Below, piece by piece: positions 44,012-53,743 of a DNA stretch of 64,000 bases. Each line of letters opens with the position of its first letter. Position 1 is the first letter of the stretch. Source of the DNA: FLUQ01 sp031550605 (GTDB lineage: Bacteria > Desulfobacterota > Desulfovibrionia > Desulfovibrionales > Desulfovibrionaceae); assembly GCA_031550605.1 (NCBI GenBank), contig JAVBOK010000043.1:1-64000 (forward strand), in the 5' to 3' direction. Made by a program: the position numbers and the translations under genes. The notes under the pieces are model-generated. The model was not told the origin of the DNA. It saw nothing but the letters and a program-made list of their open reading frames with translations, and did no database searches.

Positions 44012-46093
44012 TTACGACCGGTTCCGCATTTTCGTAATCAGCTCGCTCAATTTTCCCGCTTCCCCGGCCATATCCTCGACGGTTCTGGAAGCCGTCTGCA
44101 TGCTGCGGGCTGTGGAATCGGCGATGGAACTCATCAGACTGATGGAACGGTTGATCTCGTCACTGGCGCTGGACTGCTGCTCGCTGGCTTTGGCTATGGA
44201 GCGGACCTGATCGGCCGTGCCGTCCACCATGCTGACAATTTCGGTCAGCGCGGTTCCGGATTCGTTGGCGAACCCCGTAGCCTGCTCAATGGCGGTCACA
44301 GCCAGGTCCACCTGGTTCATGCTGGCGCCCGCGCTTTGCTGGATGGCCTTGATGGCGTTGGCCACATCCGTGGTTGAAGCCATGGTTTTTTCGGCCAGCT
44401 TGCGCACTTCGTCGGCCACCACCGCAAAGCCCCTGCCGGCCTCGCCGGCGCGGGCGGCTTCAATGGCCGCGTTCAGGGCAAGAAGGTTCGTCTGGTCGGC
44501 GATATCCGAAATGACGCCCATGATCTGGTTGATGGACTGCGCGTGTCCTCCAAGGGTCTGCATGTCGGCCTTCAGCTTCAGCGATTCCTGCTGGACCTGA
44601 CGGATGGCCCGCACGGCCTGCGCCACCACGCCGGAACCGGCTTCCGCTTTCTGCCGCGTGCCGGCGGAAACATCGGATGCGGCTTCCGCGCTTCTGGTGA
44701 CCTCGCGCATGATGGCGTTCATTTCCTCCATGGCCGTCGCCGCGCCGGCCACGCGGGCGGCCTGTTCCACGGCCCCCTGTTCCGCTTCGCCGATCTGCCC
44801 GGCCAGTTCCCTGGAAGCGGCGGACACGATTGCGACGACGGATTCCAGCTGTTTCGCCGCGGTCAGCATTTCCTGCTGGTTGCGTTCCGCCGCCGCGCGG
44901 GAAAGCTCCGCCTGCCGGAGAGCGTCCTGAGTCCGCGCGGTCTGCTCTTCCGCTTCGCGGTTCTTGGTTTCCGAATTTTCGACAAGCTGCACCAGCTTGG
45001 CCACCATTTCGCGCAGGCTGTTGTCCAGATCGCGCATTTCGCCTGAAAGGGACGCTCCGCTTTCTCCGGACAGAGCATGCAGGTTGCCCGAGGCGATCTG
45101 CCTGGCGGTGTCCACCATTGTTTTCAACGGCGTGCTGATGGTGCTTGCGAACTTCATGGCCCCCAGCAGCAGGAGGAAAGCGATGAGGCAGGAAATCAGG
45201 ATGATCTTGAGAATGACGGCATTCGTATCGGCGTACACTTCCGCAGCGTCGATCACGGCCAGCAGTTTCCACCCCCGCACGCCGGTTATCAGGGAAACGA
45301 ACCGCGATGTGCCGTCGATTTCCGTTTGAACGGTGCCGTCTCGGCTTTTCGCGATGTCCTTCAGCGCGGGAATGCCGCTTTCGCCGATATTTTTGAACAA
45401 CAGATCGCTGTGTTTGGGGTCGGCCAAAATGGTGCCGTTATCTTCCAGCAGCATGATATAGCCTGTCTGGCCGATACGGATGCCGGAAACCATCTGGACC
45501 AGGGTGTTCAGGGAAATGTCCAGCGTCAGGATGCCCACGATCTTGTTTTCATTGCGGACTTTGGCTATCACGGAGTAGATGGCTCCGCCGCTTGTGGACC
45601 GGAAAGCCGGGGTAACGCCGGTTTCGCCGCCGGCCATGCCCTGCTTGTACCAGCTCCGGGCTCTGGGATCATAGCCCGGCGACTTGGACGTGTTGGGGTA
45701 TTGCCAGTACGAGCCGTCTTCCATACCCACGCTGACCACCGTGAACGCGGGGTGGGCCTTTTGCAGAAGCCGGAAATGGTCGTCAAGCGCCTTGCCCTCG
45801 GGCGAGAGCTCTTCCCGTTTGCGGGTGACCGGGTCTTTGCCCGCATAGACGGGAAGCGACCCCAGCGCGGCGCCCACAGTCGGCACGGATGCCGCGTACG
45901 CCGCTACCTCTTCGTTCTGGCGGAAGGTGTTTTCAAGAATGTTGTTGACCCTCGCCAACTGCTCCCGCGAGGACGCCGCAAATTCGCTTCGCGCATCCGA
46001 GCGCATCTGCCAAACGATGACCCCGACAATACTGGCCGTGGATACGAAGATGGAAAGCAGAAATGCCAGAATCAATTTTACTTTTATGGACAT
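44012..46093 (-). CDS. Methyl-accepting chemotaxis protein
   Basis: A 693-residue chemoreceptor. A membrane segment (about residues 5-28) is followed by a periplasmic double-Cache-type sensor domain (about 35-285, with SYWQYPNTSKSPGYDPRARS), a second membrane segment (about 292-312), a HAMP linker, and the cytoplasmic signalling domain with the hairpin tip DQTNLLALNAAIEAARAGEA. GGAGGGGAT precedes the ATG at 46093. Ligand unknown; Cache domains often sense small organic acids or amino acids. No che genes are nearby. Confidence 0.94.
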   Translation of the reverse strand: MSIKVKLILAFLLSIFVSTASIVGVIVWQMRSDARSEFAASSREQLARVNNILENTFRQNEEVAAYAASVPTVGAALGSLPVYAGKDPVTRKREELSPEGKALDDHFRLLQKAHPAFTVVSVGMEDGSYWQYPNTSKSPGYDPRARSWYKQGMAGGETGVTPAFRSTSGGAIYSVIAKVRNENKIVGILTLDISLNTLVQMVSGIRIGQTGYIMLLEDNGTILADPKHSDLLFKNIGESGIPALKDIAKSRDGTVQTEIDGTSRFVSLITGVRGWKLLAVIDAAEVYADTNAVILKIILISCLIAFLLLLGAMKFASTISTPLKTMVDTARQIASGNLHALSGESGASLSGEMRDLDNSLREMVAKLVQLVENSETKNREAEEQTARTQDALRQAELSRAAAERNQQEMLTAAKQLESVVAIVSAASRELAGQIGEAEQGAVEQAARVAGAATAMEEMNAIMREVTRSAEAASDVSAGTRQKAEAGSGVVAQAVRAIRQVQQESLKLKADMQTLGGHAQSINQIMGVISDIADQTNLLALNAAIEAARAGEAGRGFAVVADEVRKLAEKTMASTTDVANAIKAIQQSAGASMNQVDLAVTAIEQATGFANESGTALTEIVSMVDGTADQVRSIAKASEQQSSASDEINRSISLMSSIADSTARSMQTASRTVEDMAGEAGKLSELITKMRNRS

Positions 46094-46201
46094 ATCCCCT
46101 CCAGGAAGGTGTTGTCGATGCACGGATGCATGCATACATATCCAATGATTGTATATATGTAAAATGATATCGTGAAAAACAACAGCATGCGGACGGAATA
46201 C

Positions 46202-46239
46202 AAAAAACCATCCCCGTTGCGATGCAGCGAGGATGGTTT
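46202..46239 (-). terminator. Intrinsic terminator of nadE
   Basis: A stem of about 16 pairs with one mismatch, with outer arms AAACCATCC (46205-46213) and GGATGGTTT (46231-46239), is followed on the minus strand by a run of six T. It lies 29 bases after the nadE stop. Confidence 0.85.
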
Positions 46240-46267
46240 CCGAAACCGTTCGCCGGTGGGAACGGAA

Positions 46268-47944
46268 CTATTTCACAGCGGCCTTTCCGCGCGTGTCCGG
46301 ACGTAAGGCAATGCCCATGCGCCAGTCGTCGCCAAAAGCCCGCGCAGTGACACGCAGCACGGGCGGGCTTTGGCGGCGCTTGAATTCGGCCCCGGCCACC
46401 ATGCGCACGACCCGCGCCACGGTCTTCGGATCATGCCCCACTTCGATCAGGGTGTCGGGGCCCATATTCCGCTCAATATGGTCGCACAGAATGCGATCCA
46501 GTTCGTCGTAAGGCGGCAGCGAATCCTGGTCTTTCTGGTCCGGCCGCAGTTCGGCGGAAGGCGCGCGTTCCAGAATAAGCGCCGGAATGCGCGCATACCC
46601 GGCCTTTTCGTTATGCCAGCGGGCCAGGCTGTACACCTGCGTCTTGTACACGTCGCCGATCACCGCCAGAGCCCCGCAGCTGTCACCGTAAAGGGTGCTG
46701 TAGCCGACGGCCGATTCGGACTTGTTGCCGGTGTTCAGCAGCATCTTACCGAACTTGTTGGAAAGGGCCATCAGAATCACCCCTCGGATTCGGGCCTGTA
46801 TATTCTCTTCGGTCACATCCCGCGGGCAGTCCGCGAACAGCGGAGCCAGCGCCGCGTCAAAACTGCCCATGACCGGCGTGATGGGCAGCGCGCGGCTTTC
46901 GATGCCCAGGTTGCGGGCCAAATCCTGCGCGGCCTCAATGCTGTCCCGGCTGGTATAGGGAGACGGCAGCAGCACGCCCAGCACGTTTTTCGCCCCCAGG
47001 GCTTCCACGGCAAGCGCAGCCACAAGGGCGGAATCGATACCGCCGGACAGGCCCAGAACGGCCTGGCTGAAGCCGCATTTTCGCACAAAATCGCGCAGCC
47101 CGGTGACCAGGGCCAGCCATAACTCCTCAAGCTCGGTCAAATGCTCCGGAATTGCTTCTTCTCCCGGTTTTATCAGATCGACCAGCAGGAGATCCTCGGC
47201 AAAGGCGGCCGCTCTGGCGGTGACCATGCCGAAGGCGTTGACCAGCGCGCTCTTTCCTTCATACACCAGACCGTCCTGGCCGCCCGCCTGATTGACGCAA
47301 ATCAGCGGAACCCGGTACCGCACCGCGGACCAGCTCAGCATGCGCTCGTGCCGGGCCGCGCCGCCCGACTGGTATGGCAGGGCCGTCAGGTTGATCAATC
47401 CGTCCGCGCCGCCGGTCATGAAATCGGCCACCGGATCCACTTCATACGTACGCCGCCCTTGCCAGAACGTACGGTCGTTACAGACGTCCTCGCCGATGGT
47501 CACGGCCAGCCGCCACCCTTTATACTGCACCATGCCGCAGGCCACGCCGGGTTCGAAATAGCGCGTGTCATTCAGGGTATCTTCACAGGGCAAAAGCACC
47601 TTGCGGGAAATGACGATGACCTTGCCGTCGCGCAGCAGTACCGCCCCGTTGTGCAGGCTTTTGCCCTGCAGAACGGGGTTGGCCACCGGAGCGCCCAAAA
47701 GCAGCGGAGGCAGGCCGTCCGCGTGCAGCGTTTCCGCCGTTTTCCGCAGCACCTGACCGCATTCGACAATAAACGATTCGCGCAGCAGCATGTCCGAAGG
47801 CGGGTGCGCGCACAAGGCCAGTTCGGACGTGATGCACAACTCCGCGCCCAGCGCGGCGGCTTTTCTCGCCGCGGCGACCAGGGCGGCAGCATTGCCGCGC
47901 ACATCGCCCGCCACGGGATTGATCTGAAGAACGCCTATTTTCAT
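46268..47944 (-). CDS. nadE: Glutamine-dependent NAD+ synthetase
   Basis: Last step of NAD synthesis. The 558 residues join an N-terminal nitrilase-like glutaminase domain with Glu (SELALC), Lys (SRKVLLPCED) and Cys (IGEDVCND) of the catalytic triad to a C-terminal synthetase with the ATP loop LSGGIDSALVAALA. The ATG at 47944 follows GGAGGCAGGG and gives the normal start MKIGVLQINP; the longer frame has no support. Last gene of the surE-to-nadE run. Confidence 0.96.
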   Translation of the reverse strand: MKIGVLQINPVAGDVRGNAAALVAAARKAAALGAELCITSELALCAHPPSDMLLRESFIVECGQVLRKTAETLHADGLPPLLLGAPVANPVLQGKSLHNGAVLLRDGKVIVISRKVLLPCEDTLNDTRYFEPGVACGMVQYKGWRLAVTIGEDVCNDRTFWQGRRTYEVDPVADFMTGGADGLINLTALPYQSGGAARHERMLSWSAVRYRVPLICVNQAGGQDGLVYEGKSALVNAFGMVTARAAAFAEDLLLVDLIKPGEEAIPEHLTELEELWLALVTGLRDFVRKCGFSQAVLGLSGGIDSALVAALAVEALGAKNVLGVLLPSPYTSRDSIEAAQDLARNLGIESRALPITPVMGSFDAALAPLFADCPRDVTEENIQARIRGVILMALSNKFGKMLLNTGNKSESAVGYSTLYGDSCGALAVIGDVYKTQVYSLARWHNEKAGYARIPALILERAPSAELRPDQKDQDSLPPYDELDRILCDHIERNMGPDTLIEVGHDPKTVARVVRMVAGAEFKRRQSPPVLRVTARAFGDDWRMGIALRPDTRGKAAVK

Positions 47945-48009
47945 TCCCTGCCTCCGACGGCCAGAAGACGCCGCCCCCGGGTTGCCGCGGGAGCGTCCGC
48001 CCCGTGACA

Positions 48010-48789
48010 TTACAACAAATCATTCATGCCGTACAACCTGCCCGGTTTCTGTCCGGCCAGCCATCTGGCCGCCCGCAGCGCGCCCTGGGCGAAATTGTCG
48101 CGCGAATGGGCATGGTGGGTCACCTCGATGCGTTCACCCGGGCCAATGAAATAGGCCGTGTGCACGCCCACCACGTCGCCGCCCCGGATGGCCTGCAAAC
48201 CCATTTCCCGGCGCGGCCGCTCGCCGACCATGCCTTCGCGGCAACAGCAGGCGTCCCCGAGTTGCCAGTTTCTGGCCGCGAGCATGGCTTCCGCCAGGCG
48301 CAGCGCCGTGCCGCTGGGCGCGTCCTTCTTTTTGTTATGGTGGATTTCCGTCATTTCCAGATCATAGTCCTCGCCGAGCAGACGCACCAGCTCCGGCAGG
48401 ATCTTCACCAGCACGTTGATCCCGACGCTCATGTTCGGCGACCAGAAAATCGGGGTTTTCGCGGCAAAGCCCGCCAGTTCCTTCTGCTGCTCTTCGCTCA
48501 GGCCTGTGGTGCCGACAACCTGGGCCGCGCCGTGCGCGGCAGCGGCAGCCGCGGTGGCCACACTCGATTCCGGCGCGGTGAAGTCGATGATTATCGCCCC
48601 CTGCAGTCGGGCAAGAATCGAACCAAGGTCCGAGGAAACAAAGCAGCCTTCGCGCGGCTGCAGGGCGCTCAGCCTGCCGGGATGCTCCACCTGACCGGCC
48701 AGAACAAGGGAAGGATCTTCCAGAACCAGACGCGAAATGGTCGAGCCCATGCGGCCCGCCGCGCCCATGACGACGATAGGAGTTACCAT
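48010..48789 (-). CDS. dapB: 4-hydroxy-tetrahydrodipicolinate reductase
   Basis: Lysine and diaminopimelate biosynthesis. The 259 residues show the dinucleotide-binding VVMGAAGRMGSTISRLV, the GTTGLSEEQ loop, the substrate motif EIHHNKKKDAPSGTALRLAE, and the C-terminal HHAHSRDNFAQGALRAARW. AAAAAGGA precedes the ATG at 48789. It follows ligA by 22 bases. Confidence 0.96.
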   Translation of the reverse strand: MVTPIVVMGAAGRMGSTISRLVLEDPSLVLAGQVEHPGRLSALQPREGCFVSSDLGSILARLQGAIIIDFTAPESSVATAAAAAAHGAAQVVGTTGLSEEQQKELAGFAAKTPIFWSPNMSVGINVLVKILPELVRLLGEDYDLEMTEIHHNKKKDAPSGTALRLAEAMLAARNWQLGDACCCREGMVGERPRREMGLQAIRGGDVVGVHTAYFIGPGERIEVTHHAHSRDNFAQGALRAARWLAGQKPGRLYGMNDLL

Positions 48790-48811
48790 GGCGTATCCTT
48801 TTTCCGCAAAA

Positions 48812-50902
48812 CTACAAGAGAGTAAGTTGTTCCGCCCTGGCGGCCGGGGCCTGATTCGCCCCCCGGACCAAAGCCAGAAAGGCCGCTTCGTCCAGAACCC
48901 GAATACCCAGATCCTGCGCCCTGGCCAGTTTGGAACCCGGGGCATCGCCCGCAACCAGAAAATCCAGCTTGCGCGAAACGGAGGACACAATACGCGCCCC
49001 GGCCTGTTCCGCCAGCTTTTCGGCCGCGCCACGGGTCATCCCCGGCAGGGTTCCTGTAAACAGCATCGACTTGCCGGACAGGGGGCCGGCGGGCCCGGTC
49101 CTTGTTTCCTGCGCGGGCCACAGGCCCAGAGCCTTGAATTCCGCCAGCAGGGCCTGGTTGCCGGGGGTATCGAAATACCGGCAGATGGAATCGGCCACTT
49201 CCGGCCCCACGTCGGGCACGGTCTGCAGGTCGTCGAAACTCGCCGCCATCAGCGCGTCCATGTTCCCGTACCGGAGAGCCAGGGCTTTGGCTGTCTGTTC
49301 CCCCACATGCCGGATGCCGAGAGCGCAGATGAAGCGGGGCAAGGCGCTGCCGGTGCGGGCCCGCTCCAGGGCGGCCAGAAAATTGTCCGCCAGCTTGCCG
49401 CCCATGCGGTCCATGCCCAGCAACCGTCCGCGCGTAAGGCGGAAAAGGTCCGCCGGGGTGCGCGCCAGTTCCTTGTCCACGAATTCCTCTATCCAGCGGC
49501 TGCCGATGCCCTGAATGTCCAGCCCGCTTTTGGAAGCGAAAAATTTGATGGCTTCGCGCACCACCGCGGGACAGGTGTGGTTCAGACAGCGCCAGGCCGC
49601 TTCTCCGGAGGCGCGGTGGGCTTTCTGGCCGCACATGGGGCAAAGGTCGGGAAAAACAAAAGACGTCACGCCAGGAGGACGCTTGTCCAGCACCGGCCGC
49701 ACCACTTCCGGGATCACGTCCCCGGCCCGCTGCACAATGACGGTGTCGCCCACGCGCAGATCCTTGACCGCGATCTCGTCCTCGTTATGCAACGTGGCGC
49801 GGGACACGCTGACCCCACCCACCTGCACCGGCTCCAGCACGGCCACGGGGGTCAGCACCCCGGTCCTGCCCACCTGCACCGCGATATCGAGCAGCAGCGT
49901 TTCCGCCTGTTCGGCCGGAAATTTCAGAGCCAGCGCCCAGCGCGGGGCGCGGGCCGTGAATCCCAACTGATCATGCAGCGCGCGATCGTTCAGTTTGGCC
50001 ACGACGCCGTCGATGTCAAAAGGAAGGTCGCGGCGTCTGGCCGCAAGTTCGGCGAAAGCCGCTTCCACAGACTGAGGATTCGGGCACAGCCGCGCGCCGG
50101 GCGCGGAAGCAAACCCCATCTTCTCCAGAGCGCGCATCACTTTTTCGTACGTCGGCCAGGGGCCGCCGGAAACGCCGTCCACCAAACCCGCGCCGTACGC
50201 CATGAAGCGCAGGGGCCGGGCCGCCGTCACGCGCGAATCGAGCTGACGCACGGAACCCGCCGCCGCGTTGCGGGGATTGGCGAAAGGTTTTCCGCCACTG
50301 CCCGCCTGGCGGGCATTCAGCCGTTCAAAATCCTTGCGGGTGATGACCACCTCGCCCCGCACCTCCAGATAGCGCGGAACAGCCTCGCCGCGCAGGACGA
50401 GGGGCACATTCCTGACCGTGCGCATGGATTCGGTGACCACTTCGCCTTTTTCTCCGTCGCCGCGGGTCAGGGCAGTGGCCAGTACGCCATTTTCATAAAT
50501 CAACTCCATGGCCAGACCGTCCATCTTGGGATCCACCCAAAAAGCCAGATCCTCCGCCGTCTTGCCGGGCAAAAGCCTCAGGATGCGTTCAATGAAATCG
50601 CGCAGATCGGCTTCGGAAAAGGCGTTGTCCAGGCTGTACATGCGCAGGGAATGGGGCCGGGTCGCCAAACTGTCCAGCACCGCCCCGCCCACGCGCATCG
50701 TGGGAGACGCCCCGTCGCGCAAACCGGGATAGCGTTTTTCCAGGTCGATCAGTTCGCGGAACAGCCTGTCATATTCCGCATCGGAAACTTCCGGATCGTC
50801 CAGCACGTGATAGCGCCAGCCATGGTGTTCCAGATCGCGTCGCAATTCGGCTGAACGCGCTTTGACATTGTCTGGAATTTCTTGAGACTGTGAGAAAGTC
50901 AC
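48812..50902 (-). CDS. ligA: NAD-dependent DNA ligase
   Basis: Seals nicks in replication and repair. The 696 residues contain the adenylation domain with the nucleophile Lys126 in KMDG, an OB fold, a four-Cys zinc finger (CPMC, then CLNHTC), helix-hairpin-helix repeats around residues 500-590, and a C-terminal BRCT domain (GPLSGKSMLFTGTL). The GTG at 50900-50902 overlaps the stop of the glycosyltransferase gene (GTGA), with GAGG just upstream; this coupling fixes the start against a much longer open frame. Confidence 0.96.
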   Translation of the reverse strand: MTFSQSQEIPDNVKARSAELRRDLEHHGWRYHVLDDPEVSDAEYDRLFRELIDLEKRYPGLRDGASPTMRVGGAVLDSLATRPHSLRMYSLDNAFSEADLRDFIERILRLLPGKTAEDLAFWVDPKMDGLAMELIYENGVLATALTRGDGEKGEVVTESMRTVRNVPLVLRGEAVPRYLEVRGEVVITRKDFERLNARQAGSGGKPFANPRNAAAGSVRQLDSRVTAARPLRFMAYGAGLVDGVSGGPWPTYEKVMRALEKMGFASAPGARLCPNPQSVEAAFAELAARRRDLPFDIDGVVAKLNDRALHDQLGFTARAPRWALALKFPAEQAETLLLDIAVQVGRTGVLTPVAVLEPVQVGGVSVSRATLHNEDEIAVKDLRVGDTVIVQRAGDVIPEVVRPVLDKRPPGVTSFVFPDLCPMCGQKAHRASGEAAWRCLNHTCPAVVREAIKFFASKSGLDIQGIGSRWIEEFVDKELARTPADLFRLTRGRLLGMDRMGGKLADNFLAALERARTGSALPRFICALGIRHVGEQTAKALALRYGNMDALMAASFDDLQTVPDVGPEVADSICRYFDTPGNQALLAEFKALGLWPAQETRTGPAGPLSGKSMLFTGTLPGMTRGAAEKLAEQAGARIVSSVSRKLDFLVAGDAPGSKLARAQDLGIRVLDEAAFLALVRGANQAPAARAEQLTLL

Positions 50903-51624
50903 GATGCCTCGCCTTTGAAGTCGTGTTGCAGCGCCGCGAGCGTCCGTTTCCAATCCGGTCCCAGCCTGGCGCTCATATAGATGTGTTCCGCCGCCGCCGC
51001 GCGGGGCATGAAACCCGGTTCGCCGTTCGCGGTCGTGTGGTAGCGGTGGCGCATGACCAGGCCGTGGTCCACCCACACGCCCCATCCGGAGCGGGAAGCC
51101 CGCAGGGACAACCACACGTCCACTCCGTACCCGTAAGGATTGTCCCTGCAATCCAGGCCACCCAAAGCCCGCGCGCATTCCAGACTGATAATGGGCGCGA
51201 TGCCGTCCACATAGGGCGCCCGACGGCATTCCGCGCCCGGAACGTGAACCATCTGGCCGTGGTACGGGTTGGACGTCGCGGCCGGAGAAACCATACCCAC
51301 CCGGCCCCGCCGTTCCAACCAGCCCCAGCGCGCCGCCGCCCTGCTCATATAGGGCGGAGCGGAAACCAGTTCCACGTCATTGTTGCAGAACCAGACATGT
51401 GTATAGCCCTCCGCGTCCAGGGCGTCCAGCGACCAGGCCAGCGCTCCCGCCCAATAGACATTGTGCCGCAGCCGGCGCCAGGGATCGGGATACGGCTGCG
51501 GGGCCGCGTTATCGAGCACCAGCACGTCGCCGGCCGTTTCCGGATCGGCCCGCACGAACTGCGCGTGCAGACGCGCGGCCAGCGCCGGATCGCCGTAGTG
51601 CAGAATACAGACCGCCAGACGCAT
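50899..51624 (-). CDS. Glycosyltransferase family 2-like protein
   Basis: A 241-residue protein with a GT-A-like layout: N-terminal RLAVCILHYGDPALA, then VWFCNNDVEL, where the Asp pair fits the metal/nucleotide-sugar DxD-type site. The C-terminal part has YGYGVDVWLSLRA. Donor and acceptor are unknown. GGGGAGG precedes the ATG at 51624. It sits oddly inside a DNA-repair gene run, between uvrB and ligA, and is coupled to ligA. Confidence 0.8.
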   Translation of the reverse strand: MRLAVCILHYGDPALAARLHAQFVRADPETAGDVLVLDNAAPQPYPDPWRRLRHNVYWAGALAWSLDALDAEGYTHVWFCNNDVELVSAPPYMSRAAARWGWLERRGRVGMVSPAATSNPYHGQMVHVPGAECRRAPYVDGIAPIISLECARALGGLDCRDNPYGYGVDVWLSLRASRSGWGVWVDHGLVMRHRYHTTANGEPGFMPRAAAAEHIYMSARLGPDWKRTLAALQHDFKGEAS

Positions 51625-51706
51625 GGAACCTCCCCTGAACACCGCCAGGCACTGGAAAAAACATCCCCAGCAGAGACCCTCGGCATTTCAAAATACAAAT
51701 GTCCCA

Positions 51707-53743
51707 TCACAACCGGAGCAATTGTTCACGCAAATCCCGTATGGCGTCGCGCAGCACGGCGGCCCGTTCGAATTCGAGATCGCGGGCCGCGTCGCGCATT
51801 TCCCGTTCCAGTTTCTGGATACGCAGGCCGATATCCTCCGCGGACAGGGCAGCTTCAGCAGCCTTTTCCGGCGCGCGGCGGACGCTTTCCTGTTTCGTCC
51901 CCCTGCCCCGCCTTCTGGCGCTCGAGGCCTCTTCCGGAGCGAACAGATTGTCAAAGGGGGTGTCGATCGCCTTTCTGATCGTCGCGGCGGTGATGCCGCG
52001 CTCCGCGTTGAAGGCCGTCTGCTTGCTCCGCCGCCGTTCCGTCTCGTCCATGGCCGCGCGCATGGAGGCAGTCACGCCGTCCGCGTACATGATCACCCGG
52101 CCGGACGCATTGCGCGCCGCCCGGCCGAAAGTCTGGATAAGCGAGCCGGTGGAACGCAGAAAACCTTCCTTGTCCGCGTCCAGAATGGCCACCAGGGATA
52201 CTTCCGGAATATCCAGGCCTTCACGCAGGAGGTTGATGCCCACCAGCACGTCGAATTCGCCCCGGCGCAGGGCGTTGATCAGGGCCATGCGCTCCAGGGT
52301 GTCAATGTCCGAGTGCAGATAACGGGAATTGACCCCCATGGACCGGAAATATTCCGTCAGGTCCTCGGCCATGCGTTTGGTCAGGGTGGTGACCAGCACC
52401 CGTTCGTCCGCTGCCGCGCGCTTGCGGCATTCGGCCATCAGGTCGTCCATCTGGCCCTTGACCGGTCGCACTTCCAGCACCGGATCCACCAAACCGGTGG
52501 GCCGGATGATCTGCTCCGCCAGCACGCCCTGCGCACGGTCCATTTCCCAGCGGCCGGGGGTCGCGGAAACATATACGGTCTGGCGGATGCGCCGCAAAAA
52601 TTCGTCAAAGCTGAGCGGCCTGTTGTCCAGGGCCGAGGGCAGGCGGAAACCATAATCAACCAGGGTCTGCTTGCGCGACTGGTCGCCCTTGTACATGGCC
52701 CCCACCTGGGGCACGGTGATGTGCGATTCATCGATGAACAGCACAAAATCGTCGGGAAAATAATCCAGCAGGCAGGCGGGGGCCGTGCCCGGCCCGCGGC
52801 CGTCCAGATGGCGGGACTAGTTTTCGATGCCCTTGCAGTACCCGATTTCCTCCATCATCTCCAGGTCCATCTGGGTCCGTTGCTCCAGACGCTGCGCCTC
52901 CAGCACCCTGCCCTGATCCTGATACCAGTTCAGGCGTTCGCGCAGTTCTTCGCGGACGGCGGAGGCGGCGCGGGACAGGTTGCCGCTGTCCGAAACGTAG
53001 TGGCTGGCGGGGTAGATGACCGTCTTGCCCATACGCGCCAGTTTTTCGCCGGTCAGGGCATCCACTTCGCTGATCTCTTCCAGTTCGTCCCCGAAAAATT
53101 CCAGACGCAGCGCCCGCTCGTGCTGGTACGCCGGGATTACCTCCAGCACGTCCCCGCGCACCCGGAAGGTTCCCCGGTGGAAATCGTAATCGTTGCGTGT
53201 GTACTGGATCTCCACCAGGCGGGTCATGACCTCGTCCATGGACAGGCGCTGTCCCGCTTCCACGGGAATAATCAGCTTGGCGTAGTAGTCCGGCGAACCC
53301 AGGCCGTAAATGCAGGATACCGAGGCCACGATGACCACGTCCCGCCGGGTCAGCAGGGCATGGGTGGCCGCATGGCGCAGTTTTTCGATGTTGTCGTTGA
53401 TGGAGGAATCTTTCTCAATGTACAGATCGGCCGCCGGAACATAGGCCTCCGGCAGATAATAGTCGTAATAGCTGACGAAATACTCCACCGCGTTGTGCGG
53501 GAAAAGCCCCCGGAACTCGTTGTACAACTGGGCGGCCAGGGTCTTGTTGGGCGCGAGGATCAGGGCCGGCCGCCCGACGGCCGCGATGGTCTGGGCCATG
53601 GTGAAGGTTTTGCCCGACCCGGTCACCCCCAGCAGCACCTGGTCGCGCACACCCTGCCGCAGATTGGCCACCAACTGGGCGATGGCCTCGGGCTGGTCGC
53701 CGCCGGGAACGTATTCCGTCCGCAGATCAAACAGGGAACTCAC
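51707..53743 (-). pseudogene. uvrB: uvrB, excinuclease ABC subunit B, broken by an in-frame amber codon
   Basis: UvrB verifies lesions in nucleotide excision repair. The full frame encodes 678 codons, normal for the family. It starts at GTG 53741-53743, overlapping the surE stop by four bases. A TAG at 52817-52819 (codon 309) replaces the expected Tyr in the conserved GIENYSRHL. Residues 1-308 keep Walker A GVTGSGKT (near 39-46) and the beta-hairpin region. The rest, 51707-52816, keeps the DESH Walker B, the helicase motifs (LTKRMAEDL and TFGRAARN) and the C-terminal UVR helices, all in the same frame with no other defect. Neither half alone can be an active helicase. It is a fresh nonsense mutation, an assembly error, or a suppressed codon. 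Confidence 0.88.
52817..52819 (-). other. In-frame TAG inside uvrB
   Basis: The minus strand reads GGC ATC GAA AAC TAG TCC CGC. A single base change from TAC or TAT would make this. TAG is an ordinary terminator elsewhere in the window (rho, the M48 protease, livH, the small zinc protein and DUF1850 genes), which argues against general recoding. Confidence 0.95.

Noticed and set aside
52744..52819. Programmed recoding (pyrrolysine) at the uvrB amber
   Set aside because: It is not supported by anything local: no downstream structure I can identify, no pyl genes in the window, and TAG used as stop by other genes. Kept only as one alternative.
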